Positions 15,553 to 23,892 of a DNA stretch of 33,615 nt are shown here, piece by piece. The notes under the pieces were generated by a model, which did no database searches, was not told where the DNA came from, and worked only from the letters and a program-made list of their open reading frames with translations. This DNA is from Myxococcota bacterium (GTDB lineage: Bacteria; Myxococcota_A; UBA9160; SZUA-336). Positions within the stretch are counted from its first letter, which is position 1. Every line of letters starts with the position of its first letter. The position numbers and the translations under genes are program-made. The DNA lies in contig DATKAO010000013.1 of NCBI GenBank assembly GCA_035498015.1, positions 1 through 33,615 on the forward strand, written 5' to 3'.

Positions 15553-16827
15553 GTGACCTCGCGACTCCTGCGCCACCTCGGACTCGCGCTCCTGTTCCTG
15601 TGTGTCGCCATCATCCTGCCGAGCGAAGTCTCGGTCTGGGTGGACGGGCAGGGGAACACTTGGCTCACCGACTCCGAGCACAGCCCGGCGGCGGGCGCCG
15701 AGCGAGTCACGCCCGAGGAGCTGTCGATCCGCTGGGACGGCAAGGTGACGGGCGAGCCGCTGCCCAAGGGCGTGCGCTCCGGGGACGACGACGACCGCTA
15801 CCTGTCCGAGGTGCGCACGGCGCGCGCCGACGCGCAGCGCGGCAACATGGAGCTCGCCCTGCGCGCGCTGCGCCGCCTGCAGCGCGAGCATCCGGCGCGG
15901 CCCGAGGCGCCGCTCCTTTTGGCGCAGATCGAGCGCCACCGCGGCCGCTACGAGCCCGCGCGCGACGCGCTCGACGCGGTGCTGAGCACCGCGTCGCACA
16001 TGCCCCAGGCCTGGCGCGACGCGGCCGAGCGCGAGCGGGCCGAGATCGGCGAGGAGCTGGCGCTGGCCAAGGCCAAGGACGGCGAGACCTGGCAGACGCG
16101 CTCGGTCGACTCCAGTCACTTCCGGCTCACCTACGACCACCAGTTCGCGGGCCGCGAGTACGGCGAGCAGGTGATCGACGTGCTGGAGCAGGCGCGCGCC
16201 GCCATGCTGCGCACGCTGGGGCGCGAGCTGCGCCAGCCGCTCGAGGTGCAGCTGTACACGCGCGCGCACTATCTCGAGGCGTACCAGCACCGCTTCGGCT
16301 TCGCGACCGTGGGCTTCTACGACGGCGCGATCCACGTGGTGTCGGCGCAGCGTCCGCGCAACGAGCTGTATGCGCTGCTGGTCCACGAGTACGTGCACGC
16401 GCTGTTCAAGGACGCCGTGGGCTCGCACCAGCCGTTCTGGCTGAACGAGGGCATCGCCGTCGCCGAGGAGGAGCGCGCGCGCGGCCGGCCGCAGCTCTCG
16501 CGCGAGGAGTGGCGCAGGCTGCTCGACTCACTGCGCGAGGAGAGCTGGATCCCGCTCGACTCGCTGGTGCAGGGCTTCTCGGGCGTGCAGGGCAGCCGCG
16601 CGCTCCTGGCCTATCTCGAGTCGCGTGCCGCGATCGAGCACATCACGGCCGCGCACCCGCGCGCGATCGCGGGCCTGCTCGACCGCTGCGCCACGGGCGA
16701 GACCTGGCAGGCGGCGCTCCTGGCCGAGACCGGCTGGACGCCGCAGTCACTCGAGCGCTCGCTGCAGGAAGACGTGCGCTCGCGCTTCCCCGAGGACCCG
16801 CTCGCCGCCGGCAGCGCGCCCGAGTAA
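15553..16827 (+). CDS. Exported peptidase-MA-like metalloprotease with TPR-like region
   Basis: A 424-aa protein with an N-terminal signal/anchor (RLLRHLGLALLFLCVAIILP). A short DUF4124-like segment follows (VSVWVDGQGNTWLTDS), then a helical TPR-like region at about 80-170 (ALRALRRLQREHPARPEAPLLLAQI). The C-terminal gluzincin domain has HEYVH at 278-282 and the third zinc ligand Glu299 in WLNEGIAVAEEE, 16 residues after the second His. This matches the peptidase_MA family, whose substrates are mostly unknown. It would act in the periplasm. GTG at 15553 is preceded at once by AGAGG, so the binding-site spacing is poor, but this start gives the only sensible signal peptide. Confidence 0.83.
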   Translation: MTSRLLRHLGLALLFLCVAIILPSEVSVWVDGQGNTWLTDSEHSPAAGAERVTPEELSIRWDGKVTGEPLPKGVRSGDDDDRYLSEVRTARADAQRGNMELALRALRRLQREHPARPEAPLLLAQIERHRGRYEPARDALDAVLSTASHMPQAWRDAAERERAEIGEELALAKAKDGETWQTRSVDSSHFRLTYDHQFAGREYGEQVIDVLEQARAAMLRTLGRELRQPLEVQLYTRAHYLEAYQHRFGFATVGFYDGAIHVVSAQRPRNELYALLVHEYVHALFKDAVGSHQPFWLNEGIAVAEEERARGRPQLSREEWRRLLDSLREESWIPLDSLVQGFSGVQGSRALLAYLESRAAIEHITAAHPRAIAGLLDRCATGETWQAALLAETGWTPQSLERSLQEDVRSRFPEDPLAAGSAPE

Positions 16828-16838
16828 GATCGCGGGCC

Positions 16839-16843
16839 GGAGG
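16839..16843 (+). promoter_or_regulatory. Ribosome binding site that fixes the nnrU start
   Basis: GGAGG at 16839-16843 ends on the first base of an in-frame GTG (16843), so that GTG cannot use it. The ATG at 16852 lies 8 nt downstream, which is the expected distance. Confidence 0.7.
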
Positions 16844-16851
16844 TGCGCGCG

Positions 16852-17523
16852 ATGGACCCCGCGCCGGGCATCCTGGCTCTCTGGGCTGCGTTCACGGCGA
16901 GCCACATCGGGCTGTCGAGCGCGCGCCTGCGCCCGCGGCTGGTGGCGGCGCTCGGGCCGCTCGGCTTCCAGGCGCTCTACTCAGTGATCGCGCTCGCGAT
17001 CTTCGTGCCGCTGATCCGGCTCTACTTCGTGAACAAGCACGCGGGGCCGCCCTTGTGGCAGATCCCGCGCGGGCCCGCGCTCACCTGGACGGTGTATCTC
17101 GGCATGGCCGTGGCGTTCGTGCTGCTCGCGTCGAGCTTCCTGCAGCCGAGCCCCGCGGGCATGGCGCCCGCCAGCCTGACACCGCGCGGTGTACAGCGCA
17201 TCACGCGCCACCCGCTGGTGATGTCGTTCGTGGTGTTCGCGGCGGTGCACCTGTTGCCCAACGGCTACGCCTCGGACGTGGCGTTCTTCGGCGGCTTCGT
17301 GGCCTTCGCGCTGCTGGGCGCCGCGCACCAGGACCGGCGCAAGATCGCGACCGGGCCGGAAGGCTACGCGGCCTTCGTGCGCGCCACGCCGTTCGTGCCC
17401 TTCACCGGCCGCGAGACGCTGCGCGGCCTGCGCGAGCTGGCGCCGCTGGCACTGGTCGCCGGCATCGGGGCGGCGCTCGTCGTGCGCTATTTCCACGCGA
17501 GCTGGTTCGGCGGCAATCCATGA
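16852..17523 (+). CDS. NnrU family integral membrane protein
   Basis: A 223-aa polytopic membrane protein with about six membrane helices. The NnrU features are ALWAAFTASHIGLSSARLRPRL at the N-terminus, QALYSVIALAIFVPLIRLYF, and GVQRITRHPLVMSFVVFAAVHLL with the conserved His residues. NnrU occurs beside nitrite/nitric-oxide reductase genes in some proteobacteria and is related to methyltransferase-like membrane proteins (NnrU/MddA/isoprenylcysteine methyltransferase fold). No denitrification genes are nearby, so its role here is open. The ATG is chosen on the ribosome binding site at 16839-16843. It converges on the sigma factor gene with a 19-bp gap. Confidence 0.86.
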   Translation: MDPAPGILALWAAFTASHIGLSSARLRPRLVAALGPLGFQALYSVIALAIFVPLIRLYFVNKHAGPPLWQIPRGPALTWTVYLGMAVAFVLLASSFLQPSPAGMAPASLTPRGVQRITRHPLVMSFVVFAAVHLLPNGYASDVAFFGGFVAFALLGAAHQDRRKIATGPEGYAAFVRATPFVPFTGRETLRGLRELAPLALVAGIGAALVVRYFHASWFGGNP

Positions 17524-17542
17524 CCGATGGCGGTGATGAGGC

Positions 17543-18562
17543 TCAGCCCTCGGGCGCCCAGTAGTCGAAGTCGACCAGGTTCGCCTTCAGAAACTCGCGC
17601 AGGTTGTCCACCAGCTTCTTCTCGATCTGGCGCACGCGCTCGCGCGTGAGTCCGAAGTCGTCGCCGATCTCCTGCAGCGTGCGCGGCTCGTCGGCCAGGA
17701 TGCGCTGGCGCAGGATCGCCGACTCACGCGGGTCGAGGTCGACCGCGAAGCGCTCGACCTGCTCGCGGAAGGCGCGCCGCATGTCCTGGTCGGCCACGGG
17801 GTCGGCCTCGCGCGCGTCTTCGCCCGCGACCGCCTCGCCGAAGGTGCCGCCGCCCGGGTCGTCGCGCCGCGCGGGCGCGTCCATCGACAGGTCGCCTTGC
17901 GCGAGCCGGTGCTGCAGGTCGACCACCTCGGGCTCGCGCACGCCGAGCTTCTCGGCGAGCAGGGCGGGAGTGACTTCGCGGCCTTCCTGCACGAGCTCGC
18001 GGCGCGCGCGCGAGAGCTGGAAGAACAGCTTGCGCTCGGCGCGGCTCGAGCCGACCCGCACCATGCGGATGTTGTCGATCAGATACTTCAGGATGTACGC
18101 GCGGATCCAATACGAGGCGTAGGACGAGAGCTTCACGCCGCGGTCGGGGTCGAAGCGCTTCACGCCCTGCAGGAGGCCGACGTTCCCTTCTTGGATCAGG
18201 TCGAGCAGGTTCGTCCACACGCGGCGATACTCGAGCGCGATCTTCACCACCAGGCGCAGGTTCGAGAGCACGAGCTTCTGCGCGGCCTCGGCGTCGTTCG
18301 CGCCGTGCACCTTGCGCGCGAGCTCGAGCTCCTCCTCGCGCGACAGGAGCGGGTACCTCGCGACCTCGGCGAAGTAGCGCTGGAGTGTGTCGCGCGGATA
18401 GGCGTCGAGCGACGGCGCGGGCGCCGGCACCGGGAGCCGCGTGTTCGCCGCAGGGCCGTCGGGCTCCGCTGCGGGAGCCGGCTCCGAAGTCCGGGGGGTC
18501 TCCGAAGCCGGGGGGTTCTTCGCCGCGCGCTTGCGCGTACGGGGCCGAGGCGGCTTGCTCAC
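17543..18562 (-). CDS. rpoH: RpoH-type (sigma-32-like) RNA polymerase sigma factor
   Basis: A 339-aa sigma-70 family factor. An N-terminal Pro/Ala-rich, positively charged extension of about 50 residues precedes region 1.2 (RYFAEVARYPLLSREEELELARK). Region 2 is LVLSNLRLVVKIALEYRR, NLLDLIQEGNVGLLQGVKRFD and SYASYWIRAYILKYLIDN. The RpoH-box-like RAERKLFFQLSRAR follows, then region 3. Region 4 is LDPRESAILRQRIL and LQEIGDDFGLTRERVRQIEKKL. The absence of region 1.1 and the KLFFQL box favour RpoH over RpoD. Myxobacterial paralogues (SigB/SigC) have developmental roles, so heat shock is not guaranteed. GTG at 18562 is the likely start. A weak CCGACA-N17-TACTTT pair sits only 7 nt before it. Confidence 0.88.
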   Translation of the reverse strand: MSKPPRPRTRKRAAKNPPASETPRTSEPAPAAEPDGPAANTRLPVPAPAPSLDAYPRDTLQRYFAEVARYPLLSREEELELARKVHGANDAEAAQKLVLSNLRLVVKIALEYRRVWTNLLDLIQEGNVGLLQGVKRFDPDRGVKLSSYASYWIRAYILKYLIDNIRMVRVGSSRAERKLFFQLSRARRELVQEGREVTPALLAEKLGVREPEVVDLQHRLAQGDLSMDAPARRDDPGGGTFGEAVAGEDAREADPVADQDMRRAFREQVERFAVDLDPRESAILRQRILADEPRTLQEIGDDFGLTRERVRQIEKKLVDNLREFLKANLVDFDYWAPEG

Positions 18563-18611
18563 GCCTGCAAAAGTACCCCGCCGCGGGCGGTCTGTCGGGC
18601 GGGCGCCGGGC

Positions 18612-18995
18612 TTACTTTTTCTTCAGCGACATCACGTACTTGATGACGGACCAGCGGTCGGCCTCGGGGATCACCGCGCCCCAGGGGGCCATGAGCGGCG
18701 AGCCGCCCTTCGCCGCGGCGCCGCCGGTGACGACCTCGAAGTGCGCGCGCGGCGTGTCGCCGTACTTGAACTTGCCTTCCTGGAAGTTGCGCGGCGGCGG
18801 GTTCAGCGTCTTGCCGACCGGTCCGTCGCCCAGGCCCTGCGGACCGTGACAGGTCACGCAGTACTGCTGGAAGATCTGGGCACCCTTGGCCATGTCGGCC
18901 TTCGCCACTTCCGCGGAGCCGTCGTCCGCGGCGCGAGCCAGGCCGGCGAGCGCGAAGAGCACGAAGACGGACAAAGCGACGAAACGAGAGCGCAT
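18612..18995 (-). CDS. Small periplasmic mono-haem cytochrome c
   Basis: A 127-aa class I cytochrome c. A signal peptide (residues 1-22, FVALSVFVLFALAGLARA) is followed by the haem attachment motif CVTCH (Cys46, Cys49, His50) and the distal Met102 in GGSPLMAPW. The last helix is WSVIKYVMSL. It would be an electron carrier in the periplasm; the partner oxidase or reductase is not encoded nearby. ATG at 18995 is set by GAGGGG about 7 nt upstream. It has its own promoter (19027-19055) and lies 49 bp ahead of the sigma factor gene. Confidence 0.92.
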   Translation of the reverse strand: MRSRFVALSVFVLFALAGLARAADDGSAEVAKADMAKGAQIFQQYCVTCHGPQGLGDGPVGKTLNPPPRNFQEGKFKYGDTPRAHFEVVTGGAAAKGGSPLMAPWGAVIPEADRWSVIKYVMSLKKK

Positions 18996-19012
18996 TTTCG
19001 ATTCCCCTCGTG

Positions 19013-19043
19013 AAAAAGCGGCGCGGAGCTTACGGGCCGCGCC
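19013..19043 (-). terminator. Candidate intrinsic terminator downstream of pepA
   Basis: Read on the minus strand, GGCGCGG (19043-19037) pairs with CCGCGCC (19026-19020) across a 10-nt loop. GC and five Ts (19017-19013) follow. It lies 46 bp after the pepA stop. The loop contains the -10 element of the cytochrome promoter, so terminator and promoter overlap. Confidence 0.45.
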
Positions 19044-19055
19044 CCCCCGTGTCAA
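19027..19055 (-). promoter_or_regulatory. Sigma-70-type promoter for the cytochrome c gene
   Basis: On the minus strand TTGACA (19055-19050) and TAAGCT (19032-19027) are 17 bp apart and 32 bp upstream of the ATG. The -35 is a perfect consensus. It would also drive the downstream sigma factor gene. Confidence 0.6.
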
Positions 19056-19088
19056 AGCAACCTTCTGCTGCGGTCTCAACCGCCGCTC

Positions 19089-20594
19089 TCACTTCCAGTT
19101 TCGCGCCAGGTCCACGAGCAGGCGCACGCCGAAGCCGGTCGCGCCCTTGGCGTAGTAGGGCGTCTCCTTGGTGGTCCACGCGGTGCCGGCGATGTCGAGG
19201 TGCGCCCAGGGGACTTCACCCACGAAGTGAGACAGGAACGCGGCCGCGGTCGACACGCCGGCGTTGCGCCCGCCCGTGTTCACGATGTCGCCGAACGTGC
19301 CCTTGATCGCGGCCTTGTGTTCGTCCCAGAGCGGGAGCGGCCAGGCGCGCTCATGAGTCGCCTCGCCCGCGTCGCGCACCTTCTCGGCCAGCTGCTCGTC
19401 GTTGCCCAGCACGGCGCAGCACACGTCGCCCAGCGCCACGAGACACGCGCCGGTGAGCGTGGCCAGGTCGATGATGGCGTCGGGCTCGAAGGTGGTGGCG
19501 TAGTGCAGCGCGTCGGAGAGCACGATGCGGCCCTCGGCGTCGGTGTTCAGCACCTCGATGGTCTTGCCGCGCGCGCTCGTGATCACGTCGCCCGGCACGT
19601 AGGCGTTGCCGTCGGGCATGTTCTGCGCGGCGGCGACCAGGCCCACCGCGTGCACGGGAAGCTTCAGGTCGGCGATCGCGCGCAGCGCGCCGATCACCGC
19701 GGCCGCGCCCGACATGTCGTGCTTCATCTCGTCCATGTTCGCGGCGGGCTTGATCGAGATACCGCCCGAGTCGAACGTGATGCCCTTGCCGACGAACACC
19801 AAGGTCGGCCTTCGGCGCGCGCCCTTCGCCGCCTTCTTCGGCGCGGCGCCGTACTCGAGCGCGATCAGGCGCGGCGGGTTGGCGCTGCCGCGTCCGACTG
19901 CGAGGATGCCGGCCATCTTCTCGCGCGCGAGCTCCTTCTCGCCGAACACGGTGACTTTCAGCCCGTGCGAGCGCGCGAGCTTGCGCGCCTCGGCGGCGAG
20001 ATACTCGGGCGTGCAGGCGCCGCCCGGCTCGTTCGACAGGTCGCGCGCCAGGTTCGCGGACTCGGACACGAGCTTCCCGAAAGCGGCGCCGCGGCGCAGC
20101 GCGGTCACCTGGCGCGCGTCGGCGGCGAGCAGGGTGACCCGCGCGAGCTCGGTCGGCTTGTCGTTCCCGGTCTTGTACTTGTCGAAACGGTAGGCGCCCA
20201 GCACCAGCCCCTCGGCGAGCGCCTGCGCGGCGGCCTCGGGAGTGACTCGCCGCAGCGCCGGCACGGCGACCGACGCCGCCTCGGCCTTGGCGCGCGCCAG
20301 CGCCTTGGCGGCGCGCCCGCCGGCAGCGCGCAGGGCCTCGGCGCTGGCATGCTTCTCGTCGCCCAGACCGATCAGCACCACGCGCTTGGCTGCGATCCCC
20401 GCCACGGGCAGTGAGACGAGCTCGCCGGCCTTGCCCGTGAAGTCACCCGCCGCCCACACCCGCGCGCACAGGCCGCCGAGCGCCTCGTCGAACGCGCGCA
20501 GGGCGCGCGGCGGCGCGTCGGCCTTGGTGAGCGGAATCACGACCGCGTCGCCGGTGGCGGCGGCGAGGTCCTTGCGCGAGACGTCGAGCTCCAT
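19089..20594 (-). CDS. pepA: Cytosol (leucyl) aminopeptidase, M17 family
   Basis: A 501-aa M17 aminopeptidase. After an N-terminal alpha/beta domain come the catalytic motifs: VGKGITFDSGGISIKP (metal-binding Lys and Asp), MDEMKHDMSGAAAVIGAL, and the family signature NTDAEGRIVLSDAL. The C-terminal region is TWERAWPLPL-like (HERAWPLPLWDEH), then FGDIVNTGGRNAGVSTAAAFLSHF and PWAHLDIAGTAW. It removes N-terminal residues from peptides as a cytosolic hexamer and could process peptides brought in by Opp. I start at ATG 20594, which has GGGGG about 5 nt upstream. A TTG six codons earlier (20612) is the alternative. It is divergent from the tol operon. Confidence 0.95.
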   Translation of the reverse strand: MELDVSRKDLAAATGDAVVIPLTKADAPPRALRAFDEALGGLCARVWAAGDFTGKAGELVSLPVAGIAAKRVVLIGLGDEKHASAEALRAAGGRAAKALARAKAEAASVAVPALRRVTPEAAAQALAEGLVLGAYRFDKYKTGNDKPTELARVTLLAADARQVTALRRGAAFGKLVSESANLARDLSNEPGGACTPEYLAAEARKLARSHGLKVTVFGEKELAREKMAGILAVGRGSANPPRLIALEYGAAPKKAAKGARRRPTLVFVGKGITFDSGGISIKPAANMDEMKHDMSGAAAVIGALRAIADLKLPVHAVGLVAAAQNMPDGNAYVPGDVITSARGKTIEVLNTDAEGRIVLSDALHYATTFEPDAIIDLATLTGACLVALGDVCCAVLGNDEQLAEKVRDAGEATHERAWPLPLWDEHKAAIKGTFGDIVNTGGRNAGVSTAAAFLSHFVGEVPWAHLDIAGTAWTTKETPYYAKGATGFGVRLLVDLARNWK

Positions 20595-20659
20595 GCATCC
20601 CCCTTTGTGCAATGCGGCAGCGGCGCGCGACAGCGTAGCGCGGCCGGCGCGAACTTCCG

Positions 20660-20688
20660 TTGACGCTCCCCCCCGTTCTCACTAGCTT
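20660..20688 (+). promoter_or_regulatory. Sigma-70-type promoter for the tol operon
   Basis: TTGACG (20660-20665) and TAGCTT (20683-20688) are spaced by 17 bp, about 60 bp before the tolQ ATG. The gap to pepA (20595-20747, 153 bp) holds little else recognisable. Confidence 0.55.
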
Positions 20689-20747
20689 CCGTCGGCCCCG
20701 AGAGCTCCGTCCCTGAGCTCGCGTACTTCTCCCCTGGGGTCCGCCGA

Positions 20748-21410
20748 ATGCTCGACTACATCCTGGGCTCCAGTCCGATCGTCTCTGCGGTGCTTTTGAT
20801 CCTGATCCTCGCGTCGGTCTCGTCGTGGGCGATCATGATCATGAAGTTCCGTGAGTTCCGCGCCGCGGAGCGAGACACCGAAGACTTCGTCGAGGCCTAC
20901 CTCGAGAGCCCGCTCGAGAACGCATACGAGGTGGCGCGCAAGCACCCGTCGAGCCCGCTCGCCACGGTGTTCCGCGCGGGCTACACGGAGCTCGCTCGGC
21001 TCGAGAAGCTGCAGGCCGGCAGCAACCGGGTCACTCGCGACCAGGTCGAGGGCGTGATCAGCCGCCTGGGCTGGATCCGCGGCGAAGAGGTGCACCGGCT
21101 CGAACGCGGGCTCTCCTTCCTGGCCACGATCGCGAGCTCGGGCCCGTTCGTGGGCCTGTTCGGCACCGTCGTGGGCATCATGAATTCGTTCCAGCAGATC
21201 GGCGCCATGCAGTCGGCCAGCCTGGCGGTGGTCGCGCCGGGCATCGCCGAGGCGCTGGTCGCCACCGCCTTCGGGCTCGCGGCCGCGATCCCGGCCGCGG
21301 TCGGATACAACTACACGAGCGCGCGCCTGAACCGGCTCGCGGCCCGGCTCGAGACCTTCGGCGCCGAGTTCGCCGAGGTCCTGCGCCGCACGGCGCACCG
21401 CGCGGCATGA
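20748..21410 (+). CDS. tolQ: Tol-Pal system protein TolQ
   Basis: A 220-aa MotA/TolQ/ExbB-family proton-channel protein with three membrane helices: near 8-30 (SPIVSAVLLILILASVSSWA), near 125-150 (FLATIASSGPFVGLFGTVVGI) and near 160-190 (PGIAEALVATAFGLAAAIPA). The TVVGIMNSFQQIG loop and GIAEALVATAFGL motif are diagnostic. With TolR it uses the proton motive force to energise TolA during outer-membrane constriction at division. Its adjacency to tolR, tolA and tolB separates it from ExbB. The stop overlaps the tolR ATG (ATGA). Confidence 0.95.
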   Translation: MLDYILGSSPIVSAVLLILILASVSSWAIMIMKFREFRAAERDTEDFVEAYLESPLENAYEVARKHPSSPLATVFRAGYTELARLEKLQAGSNRVTRDQVEGVISRLGWIRGEEVHRLERGLSFLATIASSGPFVGLFGTVVGIMNSFQQIGAMQSASLAVVAPGIAEALVATAFGLAAAIPAAVGYNYTSARLNRLAARLETFGAEFAEVLRRTAHRAA

Positions 21411-21817
21411 ACGTCGCCGACGGCCGCGGCGGGCGGCGGCAGCTGTCCGAGATCAACGTGACTCCGTTCGTCGACGTGATGCTCGTGCTGCTGATCATCT
21501 TCATGGTGACTGCGCCACTGATGGAGCAGGGCATCGACGTGAACCTGCCCAAGACCCAGTCCAAGGGCCTGCGCACCGACCAGCAGCCGCTGGTGGTCAC
21601 CGTGAAGCGCGATGGCCAGATCTTCGTCCAAAGCTCGCAGGTGCCGATCGATCAGCTGGCCGGCAAGCTGCAGGCGATCTTCGAGACACGCGGCGACCAC
21701 CTGGTCTACCTGCGCGCGGACGAGAAAGTGGCCTACGGAATCGTGGCGAAGACACTCGCGATCCTGCGCGGCGCCGGCGCGACCGGAATCGGCATGGTGA
21801 CCGAGCCCGAGGCGTGA
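21407..21817 (+). CDS. tolR: Tol-Pal system protein TolR
   Basis: A 136-aa TolR/ExbD protein. A short cytoplasmic N-terminus (RRQLSEINVTPFVDVMLVLL) contains the conserved Asp of the proton path within the single membrane helix VDVMLVLLIIFMVTAPL. A periplasmic domain follows (VNLPKTQSKGL, VTVKRDGQIFV, VYLRADEKVAYGIV). It is the partner of TolQ in the inner-membrane motor. ATG at 21407 overlaps the tolQ stop and its own stop overlaps tolA by GTGA. Confidence 0.95.
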   Translation: MNVADGRGGRRQLSEINVTPFVDVMLVLLIIFMVTAPLMEQGIDVNLPKTQSKGLRTDQQPLVVTVKRDGQIFVQSSQVPIDQLAGKLQAIFETRGDHLVYLRADEKVAYGIVAKTLAILRGAGATGIGMVTEPEA

Positions 21818-22584
21818 GCTCCTTCTACGTACCGGTCGAGAGCCTGCTGGAGAGCCGCGCCTTCCGGCGGCTGCTCGTGCTCTCGCTGGTCGGGCACGTG
21901 CTCGTGTTCGCGGCCCTGGTGCTGCGGCCCTCGCGTCACGGCGAGCGGATCGCCTCCGCGCCCGTGATGGTGCAGGTGGTCCAGATGCCCAAGACCGCGC
22001 TGCCCAAGCCCGCGCCGCCGGCCGCCAAGCCGCCGCCGCCCAAGCCCGAAGCCAAGCCGCCCGAGCCCCCGCCGCCGCCGCCGAAGCCGGTGGTGAAGGA
22101 GATCGTGATTCCCAAGGAGCCCGCGCCGCTGCCCGCAAAGCCCAAGCCGGCTCCGCCGGTCGAGACCAAGCCGAAGACCCCGCCGCCCAGCGCCGAGGAG
22201 CTCCTGGCCAAGATGACCGAACGGGTCGAGGCCCAGGAAGCCGCGAAGGCGCCGCCGGCGACCGAGCCGCAGCCCGATGCGCCCGCCGCCGCCGTGCCCT
22301 CGCCGGGCCGCTTCGACCCGGTGTACTCGCCCTGGATCGCCAAGGTGAAGTCGTGGATCAACGCCAACTGGACCGGTGCGAGCGTGTGCACCGCGCAGTC
22401 GCTCTTCGACGTCGACATCGGCCCGGACGGCAAAGTGACTCGCGTGGTGCTCACGCAGTCCTCCGGCGACCCGCACTGCGACGACACCGCCTACCGCGCG
22501 ATCACCAAGTCGAGCCCGCTGCCGCCGCCGCCGCGCGCGGCGACCTACGAGCTCGGCATGGACCCGAAGGAAGTCGCACAGTGA
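21814..22584 (+). CDS. tolA: TolA / TonB-like energy-transducing protein
   Basis: A 256-aa protein with one N-terminal membrane helix (LLVLSLVGHVLVFAALVL). A Pro/Lys/Ala-rich linker spans about residues 55-165, with PPPPKPEAKPPEPPPPPPKP-type runs. The C-terminal TolA/TonB-like domain is WIAKVKSWINANWTGA..., FDVDIGPDGKVTRVVL, SSGDPHCDDTAYRAI. It spans the periplasm and transmits TolQR energy to TolB/Pal. The linker is more TonB-like (Pro-Lys) than the Ala-helical linker of E. coli TolA. Two cysteines in the C-terminal domain could form a disulfide. GTG start, overlapping tolR. Confidence 0.9.
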   Translation: MSSFYVPVESLLESRAFRRLLVLSLVGHVLVFAALVLRPSRHGERIASAPVMVQVVQMPKTALPKPAPPAAKPPPPKPEAKPPEPPPPPPKPVVKEIVIPKEPAPLPAKPKPAPPVETKPKTPPPSAEELLAKMTERVEAQEAAKAPPATEPQPDAPAAAVPSPGRFDPVYSPWIAKVKSWINANWTGASVCTAQSLFDVDIGPDGKVTRVVLTQSSGDPHCDDTAYRAITKSSPLPPPPRAATYELGMDPKEVAQ

Positions 22585-23870
22585 GTCGCGTCGTCCTGGG
22601 CCTGGTGGCGGCGCTCGCCGTCGCGCGCCTGGCCCCCGCGCAGAAGATCCGCATCGACGTGAACGCGCCGCAGAAGCCGATTCCCGTGGCGGTGCAGCGC
22701 TTCGCGGGCACGGCGCCGCTGCCCGACGACTTCTACGGCCCGCTCGTGGCCGGCCTCGAGTACTCGAGCCTGATCGTGCACGTGAACCCCGAGGCCTTCC
22801 TCGAGTCACGCGACACCAAGGACGTCGAGTCCGCCGGCATCCCGTGCGACAGCTGGAAAGGCATCGGCGCCGAAGGCCTGGTGCAGGGCGAGGTGCGCGA
22901 GCAGCAGGGCAAGCTGCAGGTGCGCTACCGCGTCTGGGACACCATCCGGTGTCGGCCGCTGGGCGATCTGGCCTTCCGCGAGCGCGACAAGAACGAGCTG
23001 CCGATGCTCGCGCACCTGGTGGCCGACGACATCGTGGCGCGCTTCACCGGCCGGCGCGGCGTGTCGTCGACGCAGATCGCCTTCGTGTCGGACAACGGCC
23101 GCAAGAACAAAGAGATCTGGCTGATGAACGCCGACGGCACGAACAAGCTGCGGCTCACCAACAACGGCTCGATCAACCTGTTCCCCGGCTGGTCACCCGA
23201 CGCCAAGACGCTGGTCTACACCTCGTTCAAGGGCGGGCTGTCCGAGCTGTATCTCCTGTTCCGCGGCACGCGGCCGGGCGTCAAGCTGATCCAGACCCGC
23301 GACGACAAGTACCGCGGGGTGTGGGCGCCCGACGGCGAGTCACTCGCCGTGGTGGTGAGTCGCCAGGGCAACACCGACATCTGGAGCGTCGCCCCGAGCG
23401 GCAAGGACCCCAAGCGCATCACCGAAGACCGCGCGATCGAGTCTTCGCCCGCTTGGTCGCCCGACGGCCGCAAGCTCGCATTCGTGTCCGATCGCACGGG
23501 CAGCCCGCAGATCTTCGTGAAGGACCTGGCATCGGGCGAGGAGAAGCGACTCACTTACAGCGGCGACTACAACGCGAGCCCGGCCTGGTCGCCCACGGGC
23601 GAGTGGATCGCCTACGCGGCGCAGGCCGGAAACGACTTCGACATCTACCTGATCACGCCCGATGGCAGCTTCACGCAGCCGCTGGTCGCCAACACCCGCA
23701 GCGACGAGGACCCGGCCTGGTCGCCCGACGGCCGGAAGCTCGCCTTCAGCTCCAACCGCCGCGGGCGAAAGGAGATCTACCGCGTGGACGTGAACGGTGA
23801 GAACACGGTCCTGTTGACCGACGGCGGGGGCAACTGCACGAACCCCGCCTGGTCGCCGTGGCTCGAGTAG
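22581..23870 (+). CDS. tolB: Tol-Pal system periplasmic protein TolB
   Basis: A 429-aa protein with a signal peptide (SRVVLGLVAALAVARLAPAQ). The TolB N-terminal domain follows (VAVQRFAGTAPLPDDFYGPLV, GEVREQQGKLQVRYRVWD). The C-terminal beta-propeller is built of PD40/TolB repeats, each with a WSPDGRKLAF-like motif: near FPGWSPDAKTLVY, AWSPDGRKLAFVSDR, AWSPTGEWIAY and AWSPDGRKLAFSSNRRG. It acts in the periplasm between TolA and Pal. GTG at 22581 overlaps the tolA stop and gives the signal peptide. Confidence 0.95.
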   Translation: MSRVVLGLVAALAVARLAPAQKIRIDVNAPQKPIPVAVQRFAGTAPLPDDFYGPLVAGLEYSSLIVHVNPEAFLESRDTKDVESAGIPCDSWKGIGAEGLVQGEVREQQGKLQVRYRVWDTIRCRPLGDLAFRERDKNELPMLAHLVADDIVARFTGRRGVSSTQIAFVSDNGRKNKEIWLMNADGTNKLRLTNNGSINLFPGWSPDAKTLVYTSFKGGLSELYLLFRGTRPGVKLIQTRDDKYRGVWAPDGESLAVVVSRQGNTDIWSVAPSGKDPKRITEDRAIESSPAWSPDGRKLAFVSDRTGSPQIFVKDLASGEEKRLTYSGDYNASPAWSPTGEWIAYAAQAGNDFDIYLITPDGSFTQPLVANTRSDEDPAWSPDGRKLAFSSNRRGRKEIYRVDVNGENTVLLTDGGGNCTNPAWSPWLE

Positions 23871-23892
23871 CGGGCCAAAGGCGCAGAATTTC

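Noticed and set aside
18563-18611. CCGCC-CGC-GGCGG followed by TACTTTT as a terminator before rpoH
   Set aside because: The stem is only 5 bp and the T run is broken; it may equally be a weak -10 region.
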